A DNA stretch of 64,000 nt, taken from assembly GCA_944375715.1 (NCBI GenBank), contig CALWAP010000001.1:124001-188000 (forward strand), read 5' to 3'. This document shows positions 1 through 7,594 of this stretch, one piece after another. Both the position numbers and the translations under genes were made by a program. The DNA comes from an uncultured Clostridia bacterium (GTDB lineage Bacteria > Bacillota > Clostridia > Oscillospirales > Butyricicoccaceae). The notes under the pieces are model-generated. The model was not told the origin of the DNA and did not search any database. It was given only the letters and a program-made list of their open reading frames with translations. The first letter of the stretch is position 1; each line of letters opens with the position of its first letter.

Positions 1-545
1 GCAAATATCCCATATACCAGCGCAGCCGAAGAGCCGACAGCAATAAGGCTGTCCATATTGGGCGCTCCGGAAAAAAGCCTCTTGAATCCGTTTGTAAAAT
101 AATGACCGTTCAGTATCAATATTGGTATGGTTATCAGGAGCTGGGTAAAGGCAAAGGAAACGGCGTTTTCGGTGCCGCTTAAAAAGAATGGCAAAGGGAG
201 CCCTGCCATATGCCCCATGGAAACATACATAAGGGGCAGAAGCAGGGCTATTGACCATAAAAGCCTGTGCTTTGTCCTTTGAAGGGCTTTCTGGTCCTCC
301 TTTATGTTGTCCGCGGCCGCCGTGTTTTTGACCTCTCCGTGGACAAAAGCTCCGTATCCCGACTTCTCTACCGCATCAATTATATCGCCTGTATTCAAAA
401 TTCCTTCATCAAAATCCACCTTCATGCTGTTGGTCATCAGGCTGACAGTGGCCTCGCGCACTCCCTCAAGCTTGGAAACTGCTTTTTCCACATGGGCAGA
501 ACAGGCAGAACAGGTCATACCCGTTATGTCAAAGCTCTGTTTCAT
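1..545 (-). CDS. copA: Copper-translocating P1B-type ATPase, N-terminal part (runs off window)
   Basis: This is the first ~181 residues of a heavy-metal P-type ATPase that exports Cu(I) across the membrane using ATP. The protein opens with a ferredoxin-like HMA domain carrying the metal-binding motif GMTCSACS at residues 9-16, where the two cysteines bind Cu(I). Hydrophobic segments follow from about residue 95, matching the first CopA transmembrane helices. The ATP-binding and phosphorylation domains lie outside the window. The start is the ATG at 543-545, preceded by AGGAGG at 555-560. A strong promoter and a C/G-tract palindrome like a CsoR site lie just upstream, which supports copper rather than another metal. 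No csoR or copZ is visible here. The family call is firm; the metal is inferred from motif plus operator. Confidence 0.9.
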   Translation of the reverse strand, partial: MKQSFDITGMTCSACSAHVEKAVSKLEGVREATVSLMTNSMKVDFDEGILNTGDIIDAVEKSGYGAFVHGEVKNTAAADNIKEDQKALQRTKHRLLWSIALLLPLMYVSMGHMAGLPLPFFLSGTENAVSFAFTQLLITIPILILNGHYFTNGFKRLFSGAPNMDSLIAVGSSAALVYGIF

Positions 546-563
546 ATAATAAAACCTCCTCGA

Positions 564-585
564 ATACCCCCGGGGGGTGTAGTAT
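564..585 (-). promoter_or_regulatory. CsoR-like operator of copA
   Basis: A run of five C followed by six G, flanked by AT on both sides, forms a palindrome. It lies between the copA -10 box and its ribosome-binding site, at the expected transcription start. The form (a C tract meeting a G tract, flanked by ATA/TAT-like ends) matches the operators of the copper sensor CsoR. The identification rests on pattern and the copA context only. Confidence 0.6.
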
Positions 586-586
586 C

Positions 587-615
587 AATATATACTATTT
601 CAGTCGTTTTGTCAA
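587..615 (-). promoter_or_regulatory. Sigma-A promoter of copA
   Basis: On the minus strand, a perfect -35 TTGACA (610-615) is followed by a 17-bp spacer and -10 TATATT (587-592). Transcription would start near 580, inside the putative CsoR operator, so repressor binding would block initiation. Confidence 0.75.
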
Positions 616-624
616 GGCGGTGTG

Positions 625-653
625 TTGCAAAGCACAATTATCTGTGATATATT
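625..653 (+). promoter_or_regulatory. Sigma-A promoter of the 97-aa gene at 712
   Basis: -35 TTGCAA (625-630), 17-bp spacer, -10 TATATT (648-653). The predicted start near 660 leaves a ~50-nt leader before the ATG at 712. It diverges from the copA promoter, whose -35 box lies 10 bp away. Confidence 0.6.
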
Positions 654-711
654 TATTTCGGCATAAAGTCTCTTAAAAACTTTGTACATGAGGAAAATGG
701 AGGTTTTTGAA

Positions 712-1005
712 ATGAAGGTATACGACAGGATAAAGAAGGAAGATCTTGATCTCACCACAGAGCAGCTGATTGACCTGGTTGCCAACCATAACCGTCAGGT
801 CGATCTGGTATTTGACCATGTCAGGACCGACGCCGATGGCTATCTCAAATGGGACGCTGAGAATTGGACTTCTGTTGACGGCAAACGCTTTATCCGCTGC
901 TATTCTCTGGAAGGCAGGGTCCTTAATGACTCAACGGGACACAACAAATATGACCTGGCAGGTTATTTTACCCCCGAAGAAGCTAAAGAAGTCATTTTGG
1001 GTTAA
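712..1005 (+). CDS. Conserved-looking small protein of unknown function, 97 aa
   Basis: I do not recognise this protein. It is acidic and soluble, with no signal peptide, membrane segment or cysteine pair (one Cys). The N-terminal half is predicted helical (residues 5-30) and the middle is rich in aromatic residues and Asp. The start is the ATG at 712, behind GGAGG at 699-703; an in-frame TTG at 682 would add ten residues but has no ribosome-binding site. The gene has its own good promoter and ends at a strong terminator, so it is a real monocistronic gene. It lies divergent from copA; no functional link to copper can be claimed. Confidence 0.7.
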   Translation: MKVYDRIKKEDLDLTTEQLIDLVANHNRQVDLVFDHVRTDADGYLKWDAENWTSVDGKRFIRCYSLEGRVLNDSTGHNKYDLAGYFTPEEAKEVILG

Positions 1006-1016
1006 AAATATTTTTA

Positions 1017-1048
1017 AAAAAAGCACCGCTTTGCGGTGCTTTTTTATC
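1017..1048. terminator. Bidirectional intrinsic terminator
   Basis: The stem AGCACCGC/GCGGTGCT (1022-1040, loop TTT) is flanked by A and T runs on both sides, so it serves the plus-strand gene ending at 1005 and the minus-strand gene ending at 1057. Confidence 0.85.
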
Positions 1049-1056
1049 ACGGTTTT

Positions 1057-1629
1057 CTACATATCCCTGAATATATGGGCTTTTCTAAGAGCGGGCCTCA
1101 ACGAAACAGTCAGTGCCACCGAAACGCAGACGGCTATCAGTCCATTTATAAGGGATATGATGCCTTTTTGTATGGCGACGGCGTAAACGGTCGTCCAAAC
1201 ACCATTATTTATGAAATACTGTACGATGATGGTTTTGGAAATATAAAGTATTACATAGGTCACCGAACCGCATATGCCGCCGATAATAGTAAAAAGATTT
1301 TCCATTTTAATCCCCTTACCTCTGCCCGCACGGCACACAAGCCCCGCAACAAAGCCCATCATGAATTTGTTTATGAAAGTTATCCATGCCTCTGGTGCAT
1401 ATGCAGGGTCGATAAGGTCGTAAAGGGCAGAGCCTATACCGGCTGACAGACCGCCCGTCAAAGGCCCGAACAAAAGTCCGCCCAGGACACATATTACATT
1501 TCCCAAATGAAGCATCGTTTTGCCCAAAGCCGTCGGGATATCTATGTGAAGATATGTGCCGGCAAATACCATCGCCGACAGTATACCTATAATAGCGATA
1601 TCCTTTGTCGTGAATTTCTTTTTATCCAT
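1057..1629 (-). CDS. ECF transporter S component (substrate-binding membrane subunit)
   Basis: A 190-residue integral membrane protein with about six hydrophobic segments, typical in size and pattern of energy-coupling-factor S components (ECF-ribofla_trS-type family). Such subunits capture a vitamin or related small molecule and dock on a shared EcfA/A'/T module, which is not in this window. The substrate cannot be deduced from sequence alone. The start is the ATG at 1627-1629 with an AGAGG site 9 nt upstream; the upstream in-frame GTG at 1638 overlaps that site and is rejected. A 26-bp palindrome and a plausible promoter lie upstream, suggesting repressor control, but no known vitamin riboswitch was seen in the short leader. 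Confidence 0.8.
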   Translation of the reverse strand: MDKKKFTTKDIAIIGILSAMVFAGTYLHIDIPTALGKTMLHLGNVICVLGGLLFGPLTGGLSAGIGSALYDLIDPAYAPEAWITFINKFMMGFVAGLVCRAGRGKGIKMENLFTIIGGICGSVTYVILYISKTIIVQYFINNGVWTTVYAVAIQKGIISLINGLIAVCVSVALTVSLRPALRKAHIFRDM

Positions 1630-1685
1630 GATTGCCACCTCTTTGTATTTTCGCCCCGTCAGCCGAAGCCCTACGGCGTAACCCT

Positions 1686-1714
1686 ATTGTATTATTCAAC
1701 TGACTATATTTAAA
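1686..1714 (-). promoter_or_regulatory. Probable promoter of the ECF S-component gene
   Basis: Minus strand: -35 TTTAAA (1709-1714), 17-bp spacer, -10 TACAAT (1686-1691). The -35 box lies in the centre of the palindrome at 1698-1723. Confidence 0.45.
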
Positions 1715-1723
1715 TAGTCAGTT
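1698..1723. promoter_or_regulatory. 26-bp palindrome overlapping the ECF promoter
   Basis: Perfect 10-bp arms AACTGACTAT/ATAGTCAGTT are separated by 6 bp. There is no U tract on the minus strand and the repeat covers the predicted -35 box, so a repressor site fits better than a terminator. The cognate regulator is unknown. Confidence 0.55.
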
Positions 1724-1910
1724 TATGTTTTTTTAATAATACCAAACAGAGGCAAAATTGGCTCTTTTATTTCTGCGTATCTCAGGCAAGTCTCCTTGAT
1801 ATGTACTGCTTCACGGACGCATAATTTTGAAAAAGTTCCTGAAGGCACACGAAATATGTATTTGACAAAAAACTTTGGACAAGCATTACGCATTAAATAG
1901 CCCAGAAAAA

Positions 1911-1954
1911 GCAAAAAGGGAGAGTATCTCCAAAACTTGAGGAAATACTCTCCC
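1911..1954 (-). terminator. Terminator of the kptA-spoVT-M24 unit
   Basis: Arms GGGAGAGTAT (1918-1927) and ATACTCTCCC (1945-1954) form a perfect 10-bp stem. On the minus strand it is followed by TTTTT (1913-1917), 15 nt after the M24 stop codon. Confidence 0.85.
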
Positions 1955-1968
1955 AAACTTCTATAAAT

Positions 1969-3252
1969 TTATATCTCCATTATGCTCTCCTGCCTGCCGA
2001 ACACATACTTCGGAGAGGATTTTACATGAATATCCTCCTCCAAAGCCATGCGGACAGACTGTCCGCCCCACTCGGGAAGCTCTCCCGTTATATTGAGTTC
2101 CAGAGCATATGAGGTGTTCATGCCCAAATGCAGTTCTCCCCTTGGATAAATATTGTCCTGACAGTCGTAACGCCCGATTATCGGCCCTGCACCATGGCCA
2201 AAGGTACCAAGGCCATGACAGTAAAGGCTGGGGCATATGCCCTCAGCTTTTGCCTTGCTGACTCCGTCCCGGAAAACGCTGTTGCCCGTTTTCCCCGCAA
2301 GATACCCTTCGCAGGAGATATCCTGAAACCGGTTCGCAGTTTTGAAAAGGCGCTTTATACCCTCTGGCGCACAGCTTTCCCCCTGCTTCAAAATATATCC
2401 CATCCACTGTTTATCGGTCAAAACGGGAATATATTTAAGATAAACGCCGATATCGCAGTGTATCAGATCCCCTTCCTCAACAATCCCTTCAAAGGAATAA
2501 CTTTCGGTACCCTTGCGCTGGAGATTTACATCAGGCCCGAACCAGAAATCCATACCACAGCCGTTTATAACATCACGCATGAACCATTCAACATCCTCGG
2601 TGGTCGTCCTGCCCGGTGTTATGACGCCCCTGCTATAAGAGGCTTTTATGATATCCTCTGTCACCTCCACCAGGGCTTCCATAACCTTAAGCTCACCACA
2701 TGTCATTGTCTCAAGCCATCTTGTGGAAAGCCTTTCACAGGGCTTCAAAAGGTTGCCAAGACCGTCAGGCATGTTTCTGAGTTCTTCATAAAGAGATGCC
2801 GAGAGGCCGTCACAAAATCCGCCATACTCACCCTTGATGTTAACCTCCACGGCCCTGGGGCCGTACTTTTTTATCATACGGGCCACCCCCTGTGCAAGGC
2901 TCTCATTGCCCTGCTTTATCGGGGTGTAATATTTCTTCATTATCCCCGAGGGTATGCCCCAGCTCAAACGGTCTATCCTGCCTGTTTCGCTGTCACGGCA
3001 AAACAATATGGCGCTGAGGCGCCTTGCCGTGCGCATATCGTATGTCAAAAGGGTCTTCATGACGGGGTCTTCGTTGTTTTCGTAGGCAGCAATAAGCCAC
3101 ATATCCGAGCCGCATTCTTCCATAAGCTCAGGCAGCAGACTTTCCAGGCGGTAAGAAAGCAGCTTTTCCGAAAGCTCCGCCTGAGCCCTCAGGGGCATAA
3201 GCCCCGCTTTTTCCAGCTTTTCGGTTATCTTTTTGACAGTCTGATCCTTCAT
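1969..3252 (-). CDS. M24 family metallopeptidase (Xaa-Pro aminopeptidase-like)
   Basis: A 427-residue protein of the pita-bread metallopeptidase fold (M24), related to Xaa-Pro aminopeptidases and prolidases. An N-terminal creatinase-like domain (about 1-190) is followed by the catalytic domain. Candidate metal ligands are Asp267 in HCDIGV, Asp280 in LTDKQW, His346/His353 in the motif HGLGTFGHGAG, and two glutamates in ALELN and LEED near 386-405. The two aspartates are 13 apart rather than the usual 11, as I would expect for a divergent subfamily. A cytoplasmic peptidase role on proline-containing peptides is likely. ATG at 3250-3252 has AAAGGAGG upstream. It is the last gene downstream of kptA and spoVT, 71 nt from spoVT, before a strong terminator. 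Confidence 0.8.
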   Translation of the reverse strand: MKDQTVKKITEKLEKAGLMPLRAQAELSEKLLSYRLESLLPELMEECGSDMWLIAAYENNEDPVMKTLLTYDMRTARRLSAILFCRDSETGRIDRLSWGIPSGIMKKYYTPIKQGNESLAQGVARMIKKYGPRAVEVNIKGEYGGFCDGLSASLYEELRNMPDGLGNLLKPCERLSTRWLETMTCGELKVMEALVEVTEDIIKASYSRGVITPGRTTTEDVEWFMRDVINGCGMDFWFGPDVNLQRKGTESYSFEGIVEEGDLIHCDIGVYLKYIPVLTDKQWMGYILKQGESCAPEGIKRLFKTANRFQDISCEGYLAGKTGNSVFRDGVSKAKAEGICPSLYCHGLGTFGHGAGPIIGRYDCQDNIYPRGELHLGMNTSYALELNITGELPEWGGQSVRMALEEDIHVKSSPKYVFGRQESIMEI

Positions 3253-3323
3253 GGTATGCCTCCTTTGAAATCAAGGCCGTGCCTTAATTTAAGGTTACCA
3301 TATATTTCGTCACTTGAAAAGGG

Positions 3324-3830
3324 TCAGCTCTCCATCTGGGAAGCCATAAAACCGGCTGCCATTTTGGCCAGCTTAAGGTCGCACTCTCCGCCTTCCCTGC
3401 CGTTTTCCAAAAGCGCTATGCACCCGCACAGGTCGCCCTCGGCTATTATCGGCACCAAAAGCTCGGAGGCCGGACCTTCATCCCAAAGCTCCACCCTGCC
3501 CTTGTAAGCCCGGCGGTTTTCCATTATACTTTCGACCTTCTGGCTCAGCCTGCGGCCTTCGCACTTTATGCCAAAGCCTGCGACTGTGCTGTCCCTGTCG
3601 CATATGACACAGGGCCTGTCAGTCTCTTTCGAAAGAGCTTGGGCCATTTGTTCGGCCAGCATAACTATATCGCCCATAGGGGAGTATTTCTTAAAAATCA
3701 CGCTTCCCGAAGAGTCGGTGAATATCTCCATAGGCTCGCCTTCTCTTATATGCATTGTGCGGCGTATCTCTTTTGGAATAACTATCCTTCCCAGATCATC
3801 CACGCGTCTTACTACGCCTGTCGCCTTCAT
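3324..3830 (-). CDS. spoVT: Stage V sporulation protein T, AbrB-type transcription regulator
   Basis: 168 residues. The N-terminal swapped-hairpin AbrB domain (residues 1-50) begins MKATGVVRRVDDLGRIVIPK, almost identical to Bacillus SpoVT, and a GAF-like domain follows (about 60-168). In Bacillus SpoVT tunes sigma-G-dependent gene expression in the forespore and affects spore coat and germination. The start is the ATG at 3828-3830 behind AGGAGA; a longer frame begins at 3920 but its extra 30 residues do not belong to the family. Its presence marks the organism as a spore former. It lies between kptA and an M24 peptidase on the same strand. A 22-bp palindrome sits in its 5' untranslated region. 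Confidence 0.93.
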   Translation of the reverse strand: MKATGVVRRVDDLGRIVIPKEIRRTMHIREGEPMEIFTDSSGSVIFKKYSPMGDIVMLAEQMAQALSKETDRPCVICDRDSTVAGFGIKCEGRRLSQKVESIMENRRAYKGRVELWDEGPASELLVPIIAEGDLCGCIALLENGREGGECDLKLAKMAAGFMASQMES

Positions 3831-3864
3831 ATATCGGTCTCCTTTTCCTGTTGGTTGTTTTGTT

Positions 3865-3886
3865 ATTATCTGCCGAGGCAGATAAT
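3865..3886. promoter_or_regulatory. Palindrome upstream of spoVT
   Basis: Arms ATTATCTGCC and GGCAGATAAT are perfectly paired with only 2 bp between them. No U tract follows on either strand, so an operator or mRNA-end element in the kptA-spoVT gap is more likely than a terminator. Confidence 0.4.
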
Positions 3887-3920
3887 TTATACCGATACCT
3901 GTTTTTGGAAAGACATCCAT

Positions 3921-4463
3921 TTATTCCATTATCATATATTCAAAAGGGACATATTTGACAAGCCACACATCGTTTTCCGACCTGTAAAAACTTATGCCGT
4001 CCAGATACATCCTTTGAGAGTCTATGCGGTAGACTATGGGGCTGCCGTGACGCCTCCCCACCGAAATTGCCGTTTCCCTGTCACGCGACAGGTGGACATA
4101 AAGCCTGCCCCGGGGCAAAAGCCCTTTTTTTTCTATCGAGTCCACGTATTTTTCGGCCGTTCCGTGGTAAAGGATATCTGGGGGCCTTTCCTCCGAAAGC
4201 TCCACATCGACATGCACCGAATGCCCCTGGTTTGCCCTTACGCATTTTTTATCGGGGCTTATAGAATACCTTTGTTTTTTGTCCTCGGCAACGATCTTTT
4301 CCAAAAGGTCCCTGTCAATGTATTTTCCGCTTCTGTTTACCCCCTCGATAAGCCTGTCTATGTCAGCCCACCCGTGGCTGTCCAGCTCTATGCCTATGAC
4401 CTCGGGATGATGCCTTAATATCATGCTTAAAAATCTGCTGAGTTTTGTGTTTTCTTCCCTCAT
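3921..4463 (-). CDS. kptA: RNA 2'-phosphotransferase, Tpt1/KptA family
   Basis: 180 residues with the two-lobed Tpt1/KptA architecture. It transfers an internal RNA 2'-phosphate to NAD+, giving ADP-ribose 1''-2'' cyclic phosphate and nicotinamide. Family motifs are visible: LSRFLSMILRHHPE near the N-terminus (RNA lobe, Arg-His-His), GHSV near the domain junction, LYHGT and the HLSRD segment in the NAD+-binding lobe. In bacteria the physiological RNA substrate is unknown because tRNA splicing that leaves a 2'-phosphate is absent. The start is the ATG at 4461-4463 behind AAAGGAG; an in-frame extension to 4511 has no family match. It precedes spoVT on the same strand. Confidence 0.92.
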   Translation of the reverse strand: MREENTKLSRFLSMILRHHPEVIGIELDSHGWADIDRLIEGVNRSGKYIDRDLLEKIVAEDKKQRYSISPDKKCVRANQGHSVHVDVELSEERPPDILYHGTAEKYVDSIEKKGLLPRGRLYVHLSRDRETAISVGRRHGSPIVYRIDSQRMYLDGISFYRSENDVWLVKYVPFEYMIME

Positions 4464-4517
4464 ATTTTCTCCTTTCCCCCGTTTTCTATTGCAAACAGGG
4501 CTTTTTATCACTTAAAT

Positions 4518-4546
4518 TTTACATTCACATGCCTGGGCTATATATA
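4518..4546 (+). promoter_or_regulatory. Probable promoter of ppx-ppk1
   Basis: -35 TTTACA (4518-4523), 17-bp spacer, -10 TATATA (4541-4546), giving a leader of about 50 nt before the ppx ATG at 4602. Confidence 0.5.
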
Positions 4547-4601
4547 CTTTTTACCTTGCGGCAATATAATAACATCGAAAAAAATCACATGGAGGTACAA
4601 A

Positions 4602-5510
4602 ATGAACTACGCTGTTGTTGACCTCGGTTCCAATACGGTCAGGCTGTCGGTGTATAAAGCTTTGGAAAACGGCTCTTTCAAACTGCTCCTGACCCAGAAA
4701 GAAACGGCGGGGCTGGTGGGATATATATCCGACGGCAGCATGTCAAAAGAAGGAATTTGCAAGATATGTTCTATCCTTTCGGGCTTTAAGGAAATCCTGG
4801 GGCTTTTCGGAATAAACGAAATGAATGTTTTTGCCACCGCCCCCCTGCGCAATATCAGCAATACCGATGAAGCCGTCGAAGCCGTAAACCGCAAGGCGTC
4901 TGTACATGTTGATGTGCTTTCCGGCAAGGAGGAGGCTGAGCTGGGATACTATGGCGCTGTTACAAAAGTGGATTTTTCCAACGGTGTCTTTTTCGATATC
5001 GGCGGAGGCAGCACCGAGACCCTAAGCGTCATGGGAGGCATACTGCACAAGGCCGGCAGCTTTCCCATTGGTTCGCTTAACCTTTTCGAGAAGTTTACAT
5101 CGGGACTTTGGCCTACCGACCAGGAACTTTCCTCCATGACCGGATATCTTGAAAGTGCAATGGAAAAGGAGGATATACCCCTTTACTCTTCAAAGCGTAT
5201 GTGCGGAATTGGCGGTACAGCCCGAGCTTTTCTTAAAATAGCTAACGCATACCTCCAAAAACCGCCCAAAAACAGGGTACTGACAATAGAGGACTTCGCC
5301 TGTGTAAGGGATATGCTTTATAAAAGGGATCAGACAGCCAAGAAGCTGATACTTCAAAAATGCCCCGACAGGGTTCACACCATTATCCCGGGGACCGTCA
5401 TAATGTCGGCCCTTGTGTCAAGGCTCTGCCAAAATGAAATACTTATAAGCTCCAACGGAGTCAGGGAGGGCTATCTTTGCAAAAAACTGATGAGCAGAAA
5501 TACGATCTGA
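4602..5510 (+). CDS. ppx: Exopolyphosphatase, Ppx/GppA family
   Basis: A 302-residue ASKHA-fold phosphatase matching the short Ppx/GppA form. The phosphate-1 loop is DLGSNTVR (residues 7-14) and the phosphate-2 loop is FDIGGGSTE (about 129-137); the catalytic glutamate is expected in the segment SGKEEAELGYYG near 107-118. It releases phosphate from polyphosphate chain ends or hydrolyses pppGpp. The C-terminal domain of long-form Ppx is absent. GGAGG lies 7 nt before the ATG. Its 3' end overlaps the ppk1 start by 34 bp, so the two are translationally coupled and make up a polyphosphate turnover operon. Confidence 0.92.
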   Translation: MNYAVVDLGSNTVRLSVYKALENGSFKLLLTQKETAGLVGYISDGSMSKEGICKICSILSGFKEILGLFGINEMNVFATAPLRNISNTDEAVEAVNRKASVHVDVLSGKEEAELGYYGAVTKVDFSNGVFFDIGGGSTETLSVMGGILHKAGSFPIGSLNLFEKFTSGLWPTDQELSSMTGYLESAMEKEDIPLYSSKRMCGIGGTARAFLKIANAYLQKPPKNRVLTIEDFACVRDMLYKRDQTAKKLILQKCPDRVHTIIPGTVIMSALVSRLCQNEILISSNGVREGYLCKKLMSRNTI

Positions 5511-7582
5511 GTTTTACCCAGAACAGGGAGCTCAGCTGGCTGAACTTCAACCAGCGCGTGCTGGAAGAAGCTGCCGACCCCTCAGTGCCCCTTTTGGAAA
5601 GGCTGCGGTTTATTTCTATATTTTCCAGCAATCTGGACGAGTTCTTTATGGTAAGGGTCGGCGGCCTTTTCAACCTGGACCTCATGTCCCCCGACGCCGT
5701 TGACAACAAAAGCGGCCTTACGGCAAAACAGCAGCTTTCCGCCGTATTCAAACGGGTAAAGCAGCTTGTGGAGATGCGTGATTCGGTGTATTCGGCCCTG
5801 CTTCCCAAGCTGCATGAAAATGGGGTTATCGAAGCTGATATAAGGCGCCTGGACAAGCAGACGGCGCATTTTATTTCAGACTATTGCCGCGATGTGATAA
5901 AACCTATCGTCTCACCTCAGATAATAGACATTTCCCATCCGTTCCCTCACCTGAAAAACAAGGCTCTTTATATAGCTGCCCTTCTTGCCAAGGGAGGACG
6001 GGAGCTTCTGGGGATAATCGACATTCCCGATTCTATCCCGCCGATTATCTTTCTTCCCGGAAACCCCAGGAAATTTGTAAGGACCGAAGAACTGCTCCTT
6101 AATATGGCCGAAAGCCTGTTTCCTCTGTATAAAATAAAGGAAAAAGCCGTAATATCGGTCACAAGGAACGCCGACATTGATTTCAATCGAAGCGAAGATT
6201 TTCCCGACTTCCGAAGCAAAATGAGCCAGCTTCTCAAAAAGAGAGAGAGGCTTTCCCCCGTGCGCCTGGAAATAAACGGGCGTGAAGGCAAAATATCCAG
6301 CCTTTTGACAGAAAGCCTCGGCATTTCCCGCGAACAGGCTTATTTCTGCAAATGCCCATTAAAGCTGGGATACTCATACATATTGGATGGGTATGAGCCG
6401 TCCCTGTATAACCCGCCCAGGGCCCCCCTTTACCCCGAGTACCTTGACCCTTCCAAATCGATGATAAAGCAGATACGGGAAAAAGACCGCCTGCTCTTCT
6501 ATCCCTATGACTCCATGCAGCCCTTTCAGGACCTGCTTAAAGAGGCGGCGTCCGACCCCCAGGTAGTCTCAATAAAAATCACCATATACCGCCTTGCCAA
6601 AAACTCGGTCCTGATACGCCATTTGTGCGAGGCTGCCGAAAACGGCAAAGAGGTCACCGTTTTGATGGAGCTCAGGGCCAGGTTCGACGAAAAGCACAAT
6701 ATCGAATGGGCCAAGGTCCTGGAGGAAGCCGGCTGCCGCATACTGTACGGCCCTGAGGACCTGAAATGCCATGCCAAGATATGCCTTATCACCCTAAACG
6801 GCAAAAGCGGGGTGTCTTATATCACCCAAATAGGCACCGGCAATTACAACGAAAAAACCTCGGCCCTTTATACCGATTTCAGCCTCCTGACTGCTTCAGA
6901 GGAGATAGGCAGGGATTCAGCTGACTTTTTCCGGAATATGCTGACAGGCAATTTTTATTCGGGCTACAACTGCCTGCTTGCCGCCCCAGGCAGCATGAGA
7001 GATACCCTTTTAAAGCTGATGGACGACGAAATAAAAAAGGGGCCCTCGGGGCGCATAATAATTAAAATCAATTCCCTGACCGAAAGGTGCCTGATAGACA
7101 AGCTGTCGGAAGCTTCCTGCGCCGGGGTCAGGGTTGACCTTATCGTCAGGGGCATATGCTGCCTCCTTCCCGGCGTAGAGGGCAAGACGGAAAATATAAG
7201 GGTCACAGGCATTGTCGGCAGATACCTTGAACACTCCAGGGTCTATTGCTTCGGCAGCGGCAAAGACCAAAAGCTTTATATAGCCTCGGCCGATTGGATG
7301 ACAAGGAACCAGCGCCGCAGGATAGAGATAGCCTGTCCCATATACGACCCAGACATAAAAAAATGGCTGGGGCAATATCTTGAGATACTGCTGTCCGATA
7401 CCGAAAAGGCAAGGCTGCTGACGCCTATGGGCACCTATGTCAAAAAGGCGCCGGGAAAAACCCCTCCCTTTAATTCCCAGGAATACTTTTTCCGTCACAG
7501 GCCGCTTTTTTATGCCATGCAGAACAAAAAAGCAAAAGGCATTTTATCCAAGCTGCGCGGAAAAATCTTTAAAAAACAGTAA
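5477..7582 (+). CDS. ppk1: Polyphosphate kinase 1
   Basis: A 701-residue PPK1, near full length for the family. It reversibly polymerises the gamma-phosphate of ATP into inorganic polyphosphate. The N-terminal domain opens with the typical RELSWLNFNQRVLEEA; catalytic histidines are His432 in LKCHAK, the phospho-acceptor, and His586 in EHSRVY. The start is a TTG at 5477 behind GGGAGGG, inside the end of ppx; no ATG gives the conserved N-terminus, so TTG is well supported. The stop is 12 nt from a convergent acetyltransferase gene with no clear terminator between them. Confidence 0.95.
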   Translation: MQKTDEQKYDLSFTQNRELSWLNFNQRVLEEAADPSVPLLERLRFISIFSSNLDEFFMVRVGGLFNLDLMSPDAVDNKSGLTAKQQLSAVFKRVKQLVEMRDSVYSALLPKLHENGVIEADIRRLDKQTAHFISDYCRDVIKPIVSPQIIDISHPFPHLKNKALYIAALLAKGGRELLGIIDIPDSIPPIIFLPGNPRKFVRTEELLLNMAESLFPLYKIKEKAVISVTRNADIDFNRSEDFPDFRSKMSQLLKKRERLSPVRLEINGREGKISSLLTESLGISREQAYFCKCPLKLGYSYILDGYEPSLYNPPRAPLYPEYLDPSKSMIKQIREKDRLLFYPYDSMQPFQDLLKEAASDPQVVSIKITIYRLAKNSVLIRHLCEAAENGKEVTVLMELRARFDEKHNIEWAKVLEEAGCRILYGPEDLKCHAKICLITLNGKSGVSYITQIGTGNYNEKTSALYTDFSLLTASEEIGRDSADFFRNMLTGNFYSGYNCLLAAPGSMRDTLLKLMDDEIKKGPSGRIIIKINSLTERCLIDKLSEASCAGVRVDLIVRGICCLLPGVEGKTENIRVTGIVGRYLEHSRVYCFGSGKDQKLYIASADWMTRNQRRRIEIACPIYDPDIKKWLGQYLEILLSDTEKARLLTPMGTYVKKAPGKTPPFNSQEYFFRHRPLFYAMQNKKAKGILSKLRGKIFKKQ

Positions 7583-7594
7583 CGACACGCCTCT

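Noticed and set aside
623..636. A short sequence near TTGCAAAGCACA shared with the opp leader (25544-25558)
   Set aside because: Twelve to thirteen matching bases in unrelated contexts and opposite orientation are likely chance.
1645..1697. Vitamin riboswitch before the ECF S-component gene
   Set aside because: The leader is too short for TPP, FMN or cobalamin elements and does not match the preQ1 core.
1723..1956. 77-codon minus-strand frame between the M24 and ECF genes
   Set aside because: Its TTG start lies inside the 10-bp terminator stem after the M24 gene and it has no ribosome-binding site.
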